A stretch of DNA of 64,000 nucleotides from Agapanthus africanus (taxonomy: Eukaryota; Streptophyta; Magnoliopsida; Asparagales; Amaryllidaceae), in assembly GCA_030015575.1 (NCBI GenBank), contig CM057349.1, forward strand, positions 256,179,077 through 256,243,076, read 5' to 3'. A program made the position numbers and the translations under genes. The notes below the pieces were generated by a model that made no database searches, was not told the DNA's origin, and saw nothing but the letters and a program-made list of their open reading frames with translations. Numbering within the stretch: position 1 is the stretch's first letter; each line of letters opens with the position of its first letter. Positions 43,478 to 55,502 of this stretch are shown here, in pieces.

Positions 43478-45752
43478 TGTAAGTGCACGGCGGCGCCCCG
43501 GCCGTCTAACCGATGCCGGAATGCGGAAGCGGTGATAAACTTTAATTTTTGCGGACTTTGCAAACCGGCACCACCGCGCACTAAACTCCGGATCGTAACC
43601 ATTAAACTAGTCTAAGCTACTAACAAGAAAGGGAAGAGATGTACCGACTGATCCGAGTCCTCCGGTCTTCATCTCCACTCCGATCTCCTCGCGGGATCTC
43701 CGTCCGTCTCCTCCTCGTCGGAAAGGGCACCACATCGCCTGTAGCTTTTACGGGCTCCCACCTCAATACCGAGGCAACTCGGACGCGAAGCTGGCGAATC
43801 GACGCGTCCAAGATTTGCTGCAGAATGTAGTGTAGAGCATGCCGGTCTCATTTGGGGTTTGTTGCCATGTAGGATGGAGGAATCAAGATAAGGAAAAATG
43901 GTGCTTGCATTTTTCCTAACAAGAGAATGAGATCAAGGAAAATTGCCACACTCCAAAATCAAAGCTCTCTCATTCTCATTACAAGAAATGGCCGGCCTCT
44001 GTTAGAGCTCTCTGGGGAAAAAAAATGAAGCTTGCACTCTCATGAATGTGTGCATGAAAATCAATTAATTAAAAAGCCTCAGCCACCACATATCCACTCC
44101 AATGTGTATATTAATTAATCCATTAAAAACAATCCAGCACACTCCATGGAACAGTGGCCGGCCCCCCATATCCAATTTCCAACACAAAAAAACCATACCC
44201 ACCCATACCTTAATTAATGCAAGAAAAGCCAAAAAGATTTCATAATCCTTTTGCAAGAAACCCCCTCGACAAATGTTATTTGCAAACTTGCAAATAACAC
44301 CCTCCAACGAAAAGTCCGACCGGGAAGGAAAAAGAGAAAACCGGCCGGAACGGAATGCAAACTGGCAACCCCAGAAAACTGGTCCCATAAAAAATTACAG
44401 GAAAACCCCGATACTGTGCATACACACCCGCATTTGTATTCCGTCCGGATAAAAATGCAAAGAGACAAAACTACACTGTACTAAACTAGGACCGGCTTAA
44501 ACCAAAGCCGCTAGTAATATCCGTTCGATCCTGATTCGTGCAATACCGCACGTATCTGATCGAACCCTGCCATATACCAATACGGCTACTAGTACAAACC
44601 GTCCGATCCTGATCCGTGCAATACCGCACGTATCTGATCGGACCCTGCCATATCTCCATACGGCCTCTACAGCGTTTCGCCCGAAACTTGAGTAACTGAA
44701 AGTGTGGTAGACTCTAAAGACTCGTCAATACTATGGCTGTGGATTTAACCACTAGCCCGTCAGAGGTATAAGCCAATACGTAACGGGCCACCAGCTATTG
44801 ACTAAAAGGGACGTCGATGAGCGAACTCATCCTGACACCCTACTGAGCCTGTCAGTGACAATATCCGTGCAGTCCGGTCCGTTCGTCTATGAGTATTGCA
44901 TGGCGGGCCTAGGGGGTTGGTAAAAGTCAGACCCCCAAAAGCGGTACAAGTCGTGTCGGAGTGTAGCCCAGAACACCCTGAGATACTACTGGAATACCTA
45001 CCAGTAAATCTCCTTGCCTTGGCCAAGGACTTTGTGTAATGGCTCTCCTAGACACAGCACGACCTCACCCCCAATACCGGGAGAGACGAACCCCTGAAGA
45101 TACGCTCACTGCCTCCATGTGGCTCGGGACTGTACCCAACTAAAACCTGTTTGCACGACTCCTTTGAGCCGTGGTAGGGTAGTAATCAAAGTACAGTGGG
45201 AACTCACACGAGACAAATGACGATCCCCAGGTCGATGAACTAACCTGCACACATGTCACCAGGGAACTGCCATCTGACGTCTGGTATATGACCAACTAGC
45301 ATGTTCCCGGCGAGTCCTGTCCGGTGTACTCATAACCCAATGAGCACCTGTATACATCTTAGGTGATCCAACTGACACCAGTGGCTTGTGAGACCGGCCA
45401 CCGCCCCTCGTCGGGGTCTCGACTGTATACACTAGTCTACTAATGGAGTATCGATGCCCGGTCTCGAAACTCCCACGACTAGGGACCTTTTAAGGATATG
45501 CTTGTAGACCCCCAGCTCCCACTTATATGATCGCCCTCATACTGCTGGTGGTCAAGCAAGAATCCTAGGGGCTCTATCAACGTGTAATAGCGACCTGTCA
45601 GGTCACCTAAAGCAGTACACGATGATAAAGGTAAACCTGATAGCATACTATCATCTCGAGTAAGACTGTCGTACCGGGATAGGTCCTCCCTCAATCATTG
45701 CAATCACGTGCCTGTGATCCAATAATTGACTCTGAGGGCACTATCTCCAACA
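43478..45752 (-). repeat. CopE 3' LTR
   Basis: 2275 bp. Tandem hairpins equivalent to those of CopD are at about 44520-44645. The TATA position of CopD (near 43855 here) reads as a shortened version without TAT. Confidence 0.95.
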
Positions 45753-45767
45753 ATCTCCCACTTGCAC
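45753..45767 (-). other. CopE polypurine tract
   Basis: On the minus strand GTGCAAGTGGGAGAT, adjacent to the 3' LTR. Confidence 0.9.
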
Positions 45768-48700
45768 TCAAGGCTAATTATTGCGATGTCGCATACTCAC
45801 AGCCCGTGTGATACCGAACACCCAACTCCTCTACTGGTCAGTCTCACAAAGCTCGTTTGTGAAACTATTGCGTTCAAGGAATAGCCTCAGTGAGTGGATC
45901 CGCTCTGAAGTTTCTTTCTATGTCTCTCTATATCTCAAGTTCGCGGAGAAAACCATCTCCCGAAATGAGCAATACCTGTCTTAGAGTGTCTGGATGTCTG
46001 ATGGGATCTAGCTCATAAATGAACTCCAAATCCAAACTTCTTAGACTGTATCGTCAACTGAACTTAATCAGTATCCTGCGCCATGCCACCCTCAGTATTG
46101 CCTTGGACCACCTGTCCAAAATACTGCCCCTCGTAAGAAGGAAAAACTATAACTCTGACAACCTCCTTGTCGTCCATGTCACCTTGGAAGCCTGGAATGA
46201 TAACTGTCTCCGAAATGAGGCTGTCGTTATCATATCCCTAGAACATCCACTTATGTTCTAAAACTGCTTCCGACTGTTTCTCCAGGATTGGATCAATATC
46301 AACTTATTGCATCTAGTGCAAGAACAACATCTGGTGTGGTACTTGACATCTCATGATTGACTCAATTGCCTAAGCAAGTGATCTGCCAATCATGCACATC
46401 CCTCTCTACTTTAGTCTATAAGACACCTTTAGAGAGGGTGACTCCATTACCTGCAGGTACACTACCGTGCCAGGAGTCGTCCATTCTAAATACTCTTAGA
46501 ATGCTGTCAAAGTACCCTGATTAGGAAACCACCCAAATCTAGATCTAAAACCATAGATCTAGTAACCAGTATGTCTGATATAATGTCCAAGTCCCATGTG
46601 GAGAAACCACTGTGTGACGACCAAAGTATAACCGATCGTAGTATAGGAGTTTCTTTTTCCTACTTTGTGTATGTCATCCAAATACCATGACATCACATCC
46701 TACTACCTTCTCAACAGATCCATCTCCTATTCTGATGAAGTCAAACCTATGACTGTCACGTCAGAAATAGATGATCTATCTCCGCTACATCTGCTTTAGT
46801 CTATAAATAGACATAAGCTACCTGTCCACCAATGCTTCCGCTGCTCCCACTGACTACGACAACCCTCTGGCAGAGTCATATACACGTACACTTCTAAAAC
46901 TAGTTTTAGAACGACGCTATACTCATCCTCCCGCCGGGTCTCGTAACCTGGAACAACAGCAATGGCAATTGTGGGTAAACAAGAACTTCCCTGTCACCGT
47001 CCTTGAGGCCACCATAGTGCCTCTCGGGTGCCTGAAGTTACCCACCTTATCTGCGGAGTGGCCAATGGAATATCAAATCAGATTGAATCTTTAGGTTCCT
47101 TATCAAATCTTCAGTAATCGTTTGCGGTTCTGGAATCACTTCCAGTTCTACCATACTCCCACTACTGTTTTTCTGAAAAAATCCATTTTTTTATAAAACT
47201 GTGGCGAGTCTAGAACAATATCGCTATTGTTCATCCAGATGGTAGAAAGTCAACCCTCGTCATAGCATGGGTCAACCCACAAACAGCCATTACAGAAACG
47301 TGCCTTGAGTTGTCCAGTGTCTGGTTTTAATCATAAACCGGACAACTCCCCGTACCTTAACATCGTTAAGATATGAACTGTTCTATATCCAATATATAAA
47401 CAGAGGCACTGATTTAATTGAACCAGATTCAAATCATGCAGCTGTCCCCAGCGCATGTCAACTAAATGGAAGAAGGCCGATCAGCGTTACTCAACTTAGG
47501 AATACTTCCAATTATGAGTAACCTGAAAGAGAAGCAAGATCTCTTTATCAACTGAATACCATACACAAGTATCTACATCTTCGATCACCTTGAAGAATCC
47601 CGATACTTGCTACACCTGGTTCTCTACTCTATTCAAATACCTATAACTCCTCAAAACTTAGACCCTGTGTTTCAACGAAACACATGTCTAAGAACTAGAG
47701 AAGTTAAAAGTAAACAGAATATAGTATGAGGACCAACCCCTCTGTCCTAATGGACACTGGACAACATACAATACCTTGTATAAGTCCCTTGAGTCTGATA
47801 ACTCTTTCACTGTGTGTCGTAGGTTGAAAACTGTACTTATGGTTAAGAAGAATTACACCGCTGTTTAATGCTCCTTACCTAACCATCCACTGATATAGGT
47901 AAATGTCATCGACATAATATCAAAAGGTATATCTCACTCTATGGAAATAGACGTACAGATATATCAATTTGAAATTGGTGCATAACAGCGGATATTCAAA
48001 ACCAAATATTTGCCGACCGGCAAACAGCCCAGATGATCTCCTCAAATATCACCGATTACAACGAATCCCGATATAATGAGGATGATCACCCAATTCCCAA
48101 TAACTTACTCCCACTCATCATCTGTAAAACCATACAGATGTGAGATTCGTATCTGGTAAATACATACCCTGGAGTAAGTATCTAATCGGGAAATCAGTTT
48201 TCTATTAACAGTACACAGTGATACTGAAACATTGAAATGTTTCGATGGGGTATCCTGGTATTCCTAGTAATGCCTCTTCCAGATTCACGACTGTAACCGT
48301 ATAATTCTTTGCCACCTCTCCAAATCCCTTCATATGTCTTTAGTCTTTACCTTCTGCACACCCTTTTTAGGCCAAATGGTTTTCTTCCTTCCCTACCGTT
48401 CGGCACCAGCCTATGGTTTGGAAGAAGACTATCCAATAAGCATAATGGGTGTACTGTCCCAATCCTAGGAACACTCGCAATGCGAGAGAAGGTGAAGATA
48501 AAAGACACCCGAATAAACCTTATTCCTATTTCTCCTGAACCAGAATCCATCCCCGAACTGGAACCTGTTCCATTCGAGTTCGTATATAACCATACGATGG
48601 AGTATCCAAATAAACTGTGGATCTTCGTAGTGATACGGAGTGTCCTGGAGAAATACAAAGGTGATGTGGGAGTGGTAACGAAATATTTGGTTTGGTCGTG

Positions 48701-49168
48701 AATATCTGTTGCAATTTACTTTGCCCTCTTACTAATCCCTTGCTTTGTCTGAACTTAATACCTTCTGCACACCATTGTTATGCTAATTGGTTTTCCTCAT
48801 TCCCTACCGGTCGGCACCAGCCTAAGGTTTGGAAGAAGACAATCCAATTTGCGTAATAGGTGTACTACCCCTAAACCAAGGAGTACTCGTAACCTGAGAG
48901 AGGGTAAAAAGAAAAGACAACTGAATAATCCTATCCGTTTTCTCCAGAACCGGAAACCATCCTCGAATCCCTTCGAGTTCGTATCTAACCATACGATGGT
49001 TTTGTCCAATGGAAGTGGACGTTCGCAGTAATACGGGGTGTCCTGGAGAAAAGGGTAAAAGTAGGAGTGGCAATGAGGTCTGCAACTCTGACAATCCAAA
49101 AGCCAGTGTTAAGAAGGTTCGGTCAACTTGGTCACTGAGTCATAGTCTTAGGGTCGGGTCAATGGTTG
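45768..49168 (-). pseudogene. pol: CopE decayed pol region
   Basis: Colinear with CopD 32468-35875, including the internal duplication of about 300 bp (here about 48330-48650 and 48750-49060). RT remnants lie near 46530-46830. Many stops and frameshifts are in the same places as in CopD and CopF; no usable reading frame remains. Confidence 0.88.
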
Positions 49169-49192
49169 CTGCCAGAGAGAGAGAGAGAAGAA
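49169..49192 (-). promoter_or_regulatory. Candidate splice acceptor before CopE pol
   Basis: On the minus strand a CT run ends in GGCAG followed by CAACC. AG position is conserved with the other elements although pol itself is dead. Confidence 0.42.
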
Positions 49193-49468
49193 ACACTCAG
49201 CGTACACTCTAACCTAGATCAGAATGGTTACCAATTTATCTAATCTGGAAACCTCCCACTGTTCCTCAAATTCTCCTCCAAACCTGAAAGAAGAATTAGT
49301 CGGGGTCACCCGAGGAGTAAACCAACTCATCAGTGGGAATCGGGATCCAACTATCATCGCATGATAACGTGACGGAATCCGCTCATGGTATCACACTCCA
49401 GAAGGTATGCGCATATCTGGCAAGTTTCAGTACTTTTGAAACTCCCGATGTGATTTCTGCCCCATGCT

Positions 49469-49678
49469 CTTATGACCTTGACTTTGGCCAACAAATCATA
49501 AGTCACATGTCAAGTTCTGCCCGTCATTCTCCAGGTTAATTTGAATCCACCCGTACATACCCTTGACTTTGGCCAACAAGGCAGTACGACTGTTCCAAAC
49601 CAACGCATCTATCTATGCTGCATATGAATAACCAACAGCTACCAAACACTGTGCCTTGACTTTGGCCAACAAACACAG
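49469..49678 (-). other. Three matched-tip hairpins (CopE)
   Basis: Outer stems CTTATGA/TCATAAG (49469-49502), CGTAC/GTACG (49552-49588) and CTGTG/CACAG (49649-49678). On the element strand all three tips read TTGGCCAAAGTCAAGG, a version not seen in CopA to CopD. Confidence 0.8.
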
Positions 49679-49813
49679 CTTGAATACTATTGACTACCCA
49701 TATGAAACGACGGAGGGCTACGAATGGTTTCTGGCGAAAACCTTTAACGTAATGAACTTGATATCGTTGAAGGAACGGATAGCTTTTTAGAAAATATAGT
49801 GACGAAAACCTTT

Positions 49814-49905
49814 ACTAAAGAGGTCACTCCCGGTGAAGGGATCTCGGCTCTTTCCCCGTAGAATGAGGTGCAGGATATTCCAACTGAATACCACGATGCA
49901 AAGCA
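49814..49905 (-). other. Three-hairpin RNA module, CopE copy 2
   Basis: On the minus strand hairpin 3 is AAAGAG/CTCTTT and hairpin 2 has CCTC/... with a mismatch against GGGG; hairpin 1 is GGTATTC/GAATATC. Confidence 0.8.
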
Positions 49906-49950
49906 AAAGTAATCGGCTATAGTGAAGTTAATGCCCTGACGCAAACTTCT

Positions 49951-50042
49951 GTCCAAGGGGTCACTCCCGGTGAAGGGATCTCGGCCCTTGCCTCGTCGAC
50001 TGAGGAGCAGGATATTCTAAATGAAAACCGCGATGCAAAACA
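49951..50042 (-). other. Three-hairpin RNA module, CopE copy 1
   Basis: On the minus strand hairpin 3 is CAAGGG/CCCTTG and hairpin 2 CCTC/GAGG. Hairpin 1 (GGTTTTC/GAATATC) has one mismatch. Confidence 0.8.
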
Positions 50043-50468
50043 AAAGTGAACGTCCTTGCAATAACAGCTTTTTGAAAAGTGTTCCAACAACATCAGAATA
50101 GGTTTGTTTAACTTGCATTGATCCGAATCAATGCAGTCCCATCAATTGATCACACCAAAAAGAACGAAAATATACTGATGTACGTATATGCCATCCGCAT
50201 TCGCCACTGGGTCCCGTCATTACCCGTTAGGTTAGCTTACTAACGACAGAGCGGGGACTGGACTAGCGCGGATGCAAAACATATACAACATCTACTAATA
50301 TATATACCAATATATTATATTTCGCTCAAGGCGTGAATAAAATGCAACATCACAGAAATGTAAAGCATCACAGAACAATACAGATATCTGGGATCCCCGG
50401 GTTTCACAGAGCCGCTGAAACCCGACGTTCCCCTGGTCGTGTGGATAGCCTGTGCAATGAAAACCTAG

Positions 50469-50724
50469 ACCCCTACGGGCGCGGCAAGTCACCCGCCAAA
50501 ACCTGAAGCGAGGCAGCCCCCTTCAGCTCCGTGAATGGACCACCCAGCACTTCACGGAATCCGGTAACTTGGGCACCCCTCCTGGGTCAACTGATACCCC
50601 CTACGAGTGCGGCGAATAGCCCGCCAGTCCTAGAGTGAAGCCCCCTCCGTCTCAATGCCATGAGATGCGGGCTTGTTGCCCTCCAGAACCCGGCTATCCG
50701 TGCACCCCTCCGCGGGGCAATCCT
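50469..50724 (-). repeat. Diverged tandem duplication of the multi-hairpin block (CopE)
   Basis: Unit 50596-50724 equals the single CopD block. Unit 50469-50595 has the same outline (CCC/GGG hairpin, CCGG landmark, large hairpin, ending at a ccctacg-type border) but different stems: CCGTGAA/TTCACGG and CTGAAG/CTTCAG. It is too diverged to be a recent duplication of its neighbour. Confidence 0.65.
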
Positions 50725-51208
50725 AGTACAGAAGTAAAATATACATACACCGGGTACATCGACCGCAACCAGGTCGTGCCCCAAAAGAATAATAATACAA
50801 ACAGGCAGTGACGGCAGTCCACATGTCGGACGCTCGCCCCGCAACAACAAATGTACATAATACAACAAAAACTGTACTAGCATTGCATCCAGGCTATCCC
50901 CACGACCGATCCGCAACATCACAGCAAATACATAGAACATCAACGTGAAAGTCACGTTCGCAAATCCGTCTAACCGGGCTATAGCAGTTAGACCGGATTT
51001 ACCGATCAAGTGACATTCACGGTCGCAGATATAATGTAAATACTGTGAAAAATGTGTTTAAAATTTTCCGATTGATCAAACATTAACAAGTGGGCCCCCA
51101 AACAAAACTGTAGCAACCACAGAAAATATGGGCCCAATTTTAATGTTCCAGAAACCATATTTTTTATTCAGGAACAAACTGGAAAAATTAGGGGGGGTGA
51201 ACAGTTAC

Positions 51209-51261
51209 CTCCGCGGCGGAAGCGCGTCCAAATCAGGGGTTTGGCCGCCCTTCCGCGGCGG
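51209..51261 (-). repeat. GC-rich hairpin behind the CopE primer site
   Basis: GCGGAAGCGCGTCCAAA faces TTTGGCCGCCCTTCCGC across 7 nt, with a few mismatches. Closely related to the CopD and GypH hairpins. Confidence 0.78.
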
Positions 51262-51456
51262 TATGGTGAGTTCGTGGCACCAAAATTTTACAGTAACCTT
51301 AGAATTCCCTGCACATCACTCTGAGACAACCTGAAAAATTTTTGGACTCAAAAAAAATTCGACAGAAACTGATGTGCAAAAAATACGGGTTTTTGGACTT
51401 TTTGATCGATCGGAAATGCAAACACATTGCACAAAGCTAGACTAAGTTAATGGCGA

Positions 51457-51469
51457 GGCTCTGATACCA
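51457..51469 (-). other. CopE primer binding site (tRNA-iMet)
   Basis: The plus strand reads ggctctgatacca, next to the 5' LTR. Confidence 0.94.
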
Positions 51470-51470
51470 C

Positions 51471-53750
51471 TGTAAGTGCACGGCGGCGCCCCGGCCGTCT
51501 AACCGACGCCGGAATGCGGAAGCGGTGATATACTTTAATTTTTGCGGACTTTGCAAACCGGCACCACCGCGCACTAAACTCCGTATCGTAACCATTAAAC
51601 TAGTCTAAGCTACTAACAAGAAAGGGAAGAGATGTACCGACTGATCCGAGTCCTCCGGTCTTCATCTCCACTCCGATCTCCTCGCGGGATCTCCGTCCGT
51701 CTCCTCCTCGTCGGAAAGGGCACCACATCGCCTGTAGCTTTTACGGGCTCCCACCTCAGTACCGAGGCAACTCGGACGCGAAGCTGGCGAATCGACGCGT
51801 CCAAGATTTGCTGCAGAATGTAGTGTAGAGCATGCCGGTCTCATTTGGGGTTTGTTGCCATGTAGGATGGAGGAATCAAGATAAGGAAAAATGGTGCTTG
51901 CATTTTTCCTAACAAGAGAATGAGATCAAGGAAAATTGCCACACTCCAAAATCAAAGCTCTCTCATTCTCATTACAAGAAATGGCCGGCCTCTGTTAGTA
52001 GAGCTCTCTGGGGAAAAAAAAATGAAGCTTGCACTCTCATGAATGTGTGCATGAAAATCAATTAATTAAAAAGCCTCAGCCACCACATATCCACTCCAAT
52101 GTGTATATTAATTAATCCATTAAAAACAATCCAGCACACTCCATGGAACAGTGGCCGGCCCCCCATATCCAATTTCCAACACAAAAAAACCATACCCACC
52201 CATACCTTAATTAATGCAAGAAAAGCCAAAAAGATTTCATAATCCTTTTGCAAGAAACCCCCTCGACAAATGTTATTTGCAAACTTGCAAATAACACCCT
52301 CCAACGAAAAGTCCGACCGGGAAGGAAAAAGAGAAAACCGGCCGGAACGGAATGCAAACTGGCAACCCCAGAAAACTGGTCCCATAAAAAATTACAGGAA
52401 AACCCCGATACTGTGCATACACACCCGCATTTGTATTCCGTCCGGATACAAATGCAAAGAGACAAAACTACACTGTACTAAACTAGGACCGGCTTAAACC
52501 AAAGCCGGCTAGTAATATCCGTTCGATCCTGATTCGTGCAATACCGCACGTATCTGATCGAACCCTGCCATATACCAATACGGCTACTAGTACAAACCGT
52601 CCGATCCTGATCCGTGCAATACCGCACGTATCTGATCGGACCCTGCCATATCTCCATACGGCCTCTACAGCGTTTCGCCCGAAACTTGAGTAACTGAAAG
52701 TGTGGTAGACTCTAAAGACTCGTCAATACTATGGCTGTGGATTTAACCACTAGCCCGTCAGAGGTATAAGCCAATACGTAACGGGCCACCAGCTATTGAC
52801 TAAAAGGGACGTCGATGAGCGAACTCATCCTGACACCCTACTGAGCCTGTCAGTGACAATATCCGTGCAGTCCGGTCCGTTCGTCTATGAGTATTGCATG
52901 GCGGGCCTAGGGGGTTGGTAAAAGTCAGACCCCCAAAAGCGGTACAAGTCGTGTCGGAGTGTAGCCCAGAACACCCTGAGATACTACTGGAATACCTACC
53001 AGTAAATCTCCTTGCCTTGGCCAAGGACTTTGTGTAATGGCTCTCCTAGACACAGCACGACCTCACCCCCAATACCGGGAGAGACGAACCCCTGAAGATA
53101 CGATCACTGCCTCCATGTGGCTCGGGACTGTACCCAACTAAAACCTGTTTGCACGACTCCTTTGAGCCGTGGTAGGGTAGTAATCAAAGTACAGTGGGAA
53201 CTCACACGAGACAAATGACGATCCCCAGGTCGATGAACTAACCTGCACACATGTCACCAGGGAACTGCCATCTGACGTCTGGTATATGACCAACTAGCAT
53301 GTTCCCGGCGAGTCCTGTCCGGTGTACTCATAACCCAATGAGCACCTGTATACATCTTAGGTGATCCAACTGACACCAGTGGCTTGTGAGACCGGCCACC
53401 GCCCCTCGTCGGGGTCTCGACTGTATACACTAGTCTACTAATGGAGTATCGATGCCCGGTCTCGAAACTCCCACGACTAGGGACCTTTTAAGGATATGCT
53501 TGTAGACCCCCAGCTCCCACTTATATGATCGCCCTCATACTGCTGGTTGTCAAGCAAGAATCCTAGGGGCTCTATCAACGTGTAATAGCGACCTGTCAGG
53601 TCACCTAAAGCAGTACACGATGATAAAGGTAAACCTGATAGCATACTATCATCTCGAGTAAGACTGTCGTACCGGGATAGGTCCTCCCTCAATCATTGCA
53701 ATCACGTGCCTGTGATCCAATAATTGACTCTGAGGGCACTATCTCCAACA
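51471..53750 (-). repeat. CopE 5' LTR
   Basis: 2280 bp; the 5-bp length excess over the other LTR comes from three small indels (a 3-bp insertion near 51998 and two single bases). Confidence 0.95.
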
Positions 53751-53755
53751 ATTTG
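53751..53755. repeat. Target-site duplication of CopE, right copy (atttg)
   Basis: Matches 43473-43477. Confidence 0.93.
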
Positions 53756-54301
53756 GGGATTATATATATTGATCGTATGACCTGGGATTGCGTCATACAT
53801 GCGATGTTCTGTTCGTAGATCTCTTTCTACTCACGAATTGGAAACTCACCCTTGTTGTGCCCCAGTTTCTTGCAGGTGTTGCCGTACGGGTTTCATTACG
53901 GCTTTGCGGGCACAGCTTCCTTCAGGTGACTTGCTAGTAGGTGGGTTATTTGTATCGTACCCATCATTATACATTGTATATTATATTCAGTTGTATCTAG
54001 AAGTTCCATCAACCAAACATGTACTTATTTGAGTAGAGACCGGTGTTGTTTATTCTTTCGACCTTAAAGTCGCACGTTATATTTCTCTGGGTTTCATGTT
54101 GTTTGAATTTCCTCCTCTGTTGTGATCCTCGCCTTTAGGAGTTGTATATATTGTTGCATACTGGTTGATTTGATATGGTTTTCCTTCACTCCACTACTTT
54201 TCTTGGTTTGGATTTCTGGGCTCGGCTTACTTAGAGCACGTACGCCTTGGGACGTTCGTTGCCTAAGTGCCGGTCATGTTCCGTACTTTCGGGACGTGAC
54301 A
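53756..54301 (+). mobile_element. GypG LTR, final part
   Basis: The stretch ends cgggacgtgaca, a form typical of Tekay/Del-type Gypsy LTRs, four bases before a tRNA-iMet primer site. The segment aactcacccttgttg...cttgcaggtg resembles the last part of such LTRs. No gene. Confidence 0.65.
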
Positions 54302-54305
54302 AAGT

Positions 54306-54317
54306 TGGTATCAGAGC
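54306..54317 (+). other. GypG primer binding site (tRNA-iMet)
   Basis: TGGTATCAGAGC, followed by gttagg. Tekay/Del chromoviruses use this primer, as Copia elements do. Confidence 0.75.
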
Positions 54318-55034
54318 GTTAGGTTTCACCTTCGGAGCATAGGATGACCCTTGGTTGATGGAACAGGTGTCTAAAGTAGAGTGACGTACCGTGGGTATGT
54401 TCCGCAGCATATTTACGCCACGCCACTCCACTTAAGAAGCCTTAGGATGTACATTTCTTTGTCCAGTATCATATTCACTCCTGATCTAGCCTCATCGGTA
54501 CCAGTTTTGGTTTTGCTGCTACGATTACGGGCAGGGAGAGCTACGGCTAGAGTTGCGGTCAGCATGAGCTCGTTACGAACGAGGACTGACCGGGGCGTAA
54601 TTCCGGTGGCACGCGATTGTAGAAGTGTGTCTTTTGATTGTGTTTGCGCCACGAGTGTTGGATGGGCCGCTGTATGAGATTTCTCGGACATGCAGATCAG
54701 CACCAGAGAATTGAGCCACTGGCAGAGGCCAGCCAGACTTTAATGACCGTTGATGTGTTGCTTATCCATGATGATTGAGGCACTGTCCAGCGTGCAGACG
54801 AGTGAGCCAGTTATTGCTGCGAACGACGAGATATCACCCAGATGTTGGAGCTATTGCAGTACAAGATCATACTAAGAGATGATAGAAGGTCGCTAGTCAC
54901 CGAGGATGAATGACTAGGACGTGTGGATCGTTCGCTTACCGATGCGAGGTCATTAGATAGATTGATTCCAGCTGAGACGACTTCACGCAGAGACGTTGAG
55001 AGTCGACAGAGACGATCGAATGTCAGAAACCTAT

Positions 55035-55240
55035 TATTCCAAGTTTAAAGTATTCGGAAAGACATGCAGGCAATTCTATGGTCCTTCTAGAAGAATGAAA
55101 CCCTAACTCAACTTAATGACCATGTGAAAGCCTTTGAACCTTAGGGTTTGCGGCAGTTCTGAGGCGCCATTAGTGAGGCTTGGGTTTGCCCTTCTACGGC
55201 TGGACCACCGATGCTGTGGTATGTACTCGATACTATTATA
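55035..55240 (+). repeat. Copia-leader-like segment inside GypG
   Basis: The order ttattccaagt, atggtcc-tctagaag, ctttgaaccttagggtttg and cccttctacggctggacc follows the CopA/CopB/CopC leader (about 3920-4110 in CopA), with many substitutions and short gaps. It contains the same AACC-TTAG-GGTT hairpin as CopC. Origin by recombination or read-through capture is possible. Confidence 0.75.
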
Positions 55241-55497
55241 CTGTACCCAAGATGTTGAGCTCTTGGGGGATTATGAGGTCTTGACAATCGATCGGATGGC
55301 TCGACTTAATTCGGATGTTAGATGGTAAGATACACTTCTTGGGAGACTCCAGATACAAGGATAGCCATTGGAACTCAGTCCATGCAGCCACGACGAGACA
55401 AGTCCGAAGCAGTCGACATTAGAAAGTGGAGTAAGAGGTTCGTACAAGATATGGATGAGATGGCGTTCCACTCCGCCGACATCAGAGATGTGATGCG

Positions 55498-55502
55498 CAT
55501 GC
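55498..55502. repeat. Presumed CopF target site (catgc)
   Basis: Five bases before the CopF LTR. The partner copy is outside the window, so this is unconfirmed. Confidence 0.4.

Larger units (their letters stand above)
49193..51456 (-). other. CopE non-coding leader
   Basis: Same order of folds as CopD. The multi-hairpin block is duplicated (50469-50595 and 50596-50724). No gag. Confidence 0.8.
43478..53750 (-). mobile_element. CopE: protein-defective Copia element of the CopD subfamily
   Basis: A complete 10,273-bp element on the minus strand: 3' LTR 43478-45752, purine tract next to it, decayed pol to 49168, leader to 51456, primer site 51457-51469, 5' LTR 51471-53750. I counted about eight substitutions and three small indels between the LTRs, so it is young but older than CopD. 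It sits in the GypG LTR. Its leader has one extra unit of the multi-hairpin block. Confidence 0.95.
54318..55502 (+). mobile_element. GypG interior, beginning only, decayed
   Basis: This should be leader and gag. Short frames occur but none reads as a recognisable Gypsy Gag. A segment at about 55035-55240 matches Copia leaders, so the interior is chimeric. CopF interrupts it at 55503 and the remainder is not visible. Confidence 0.5.
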
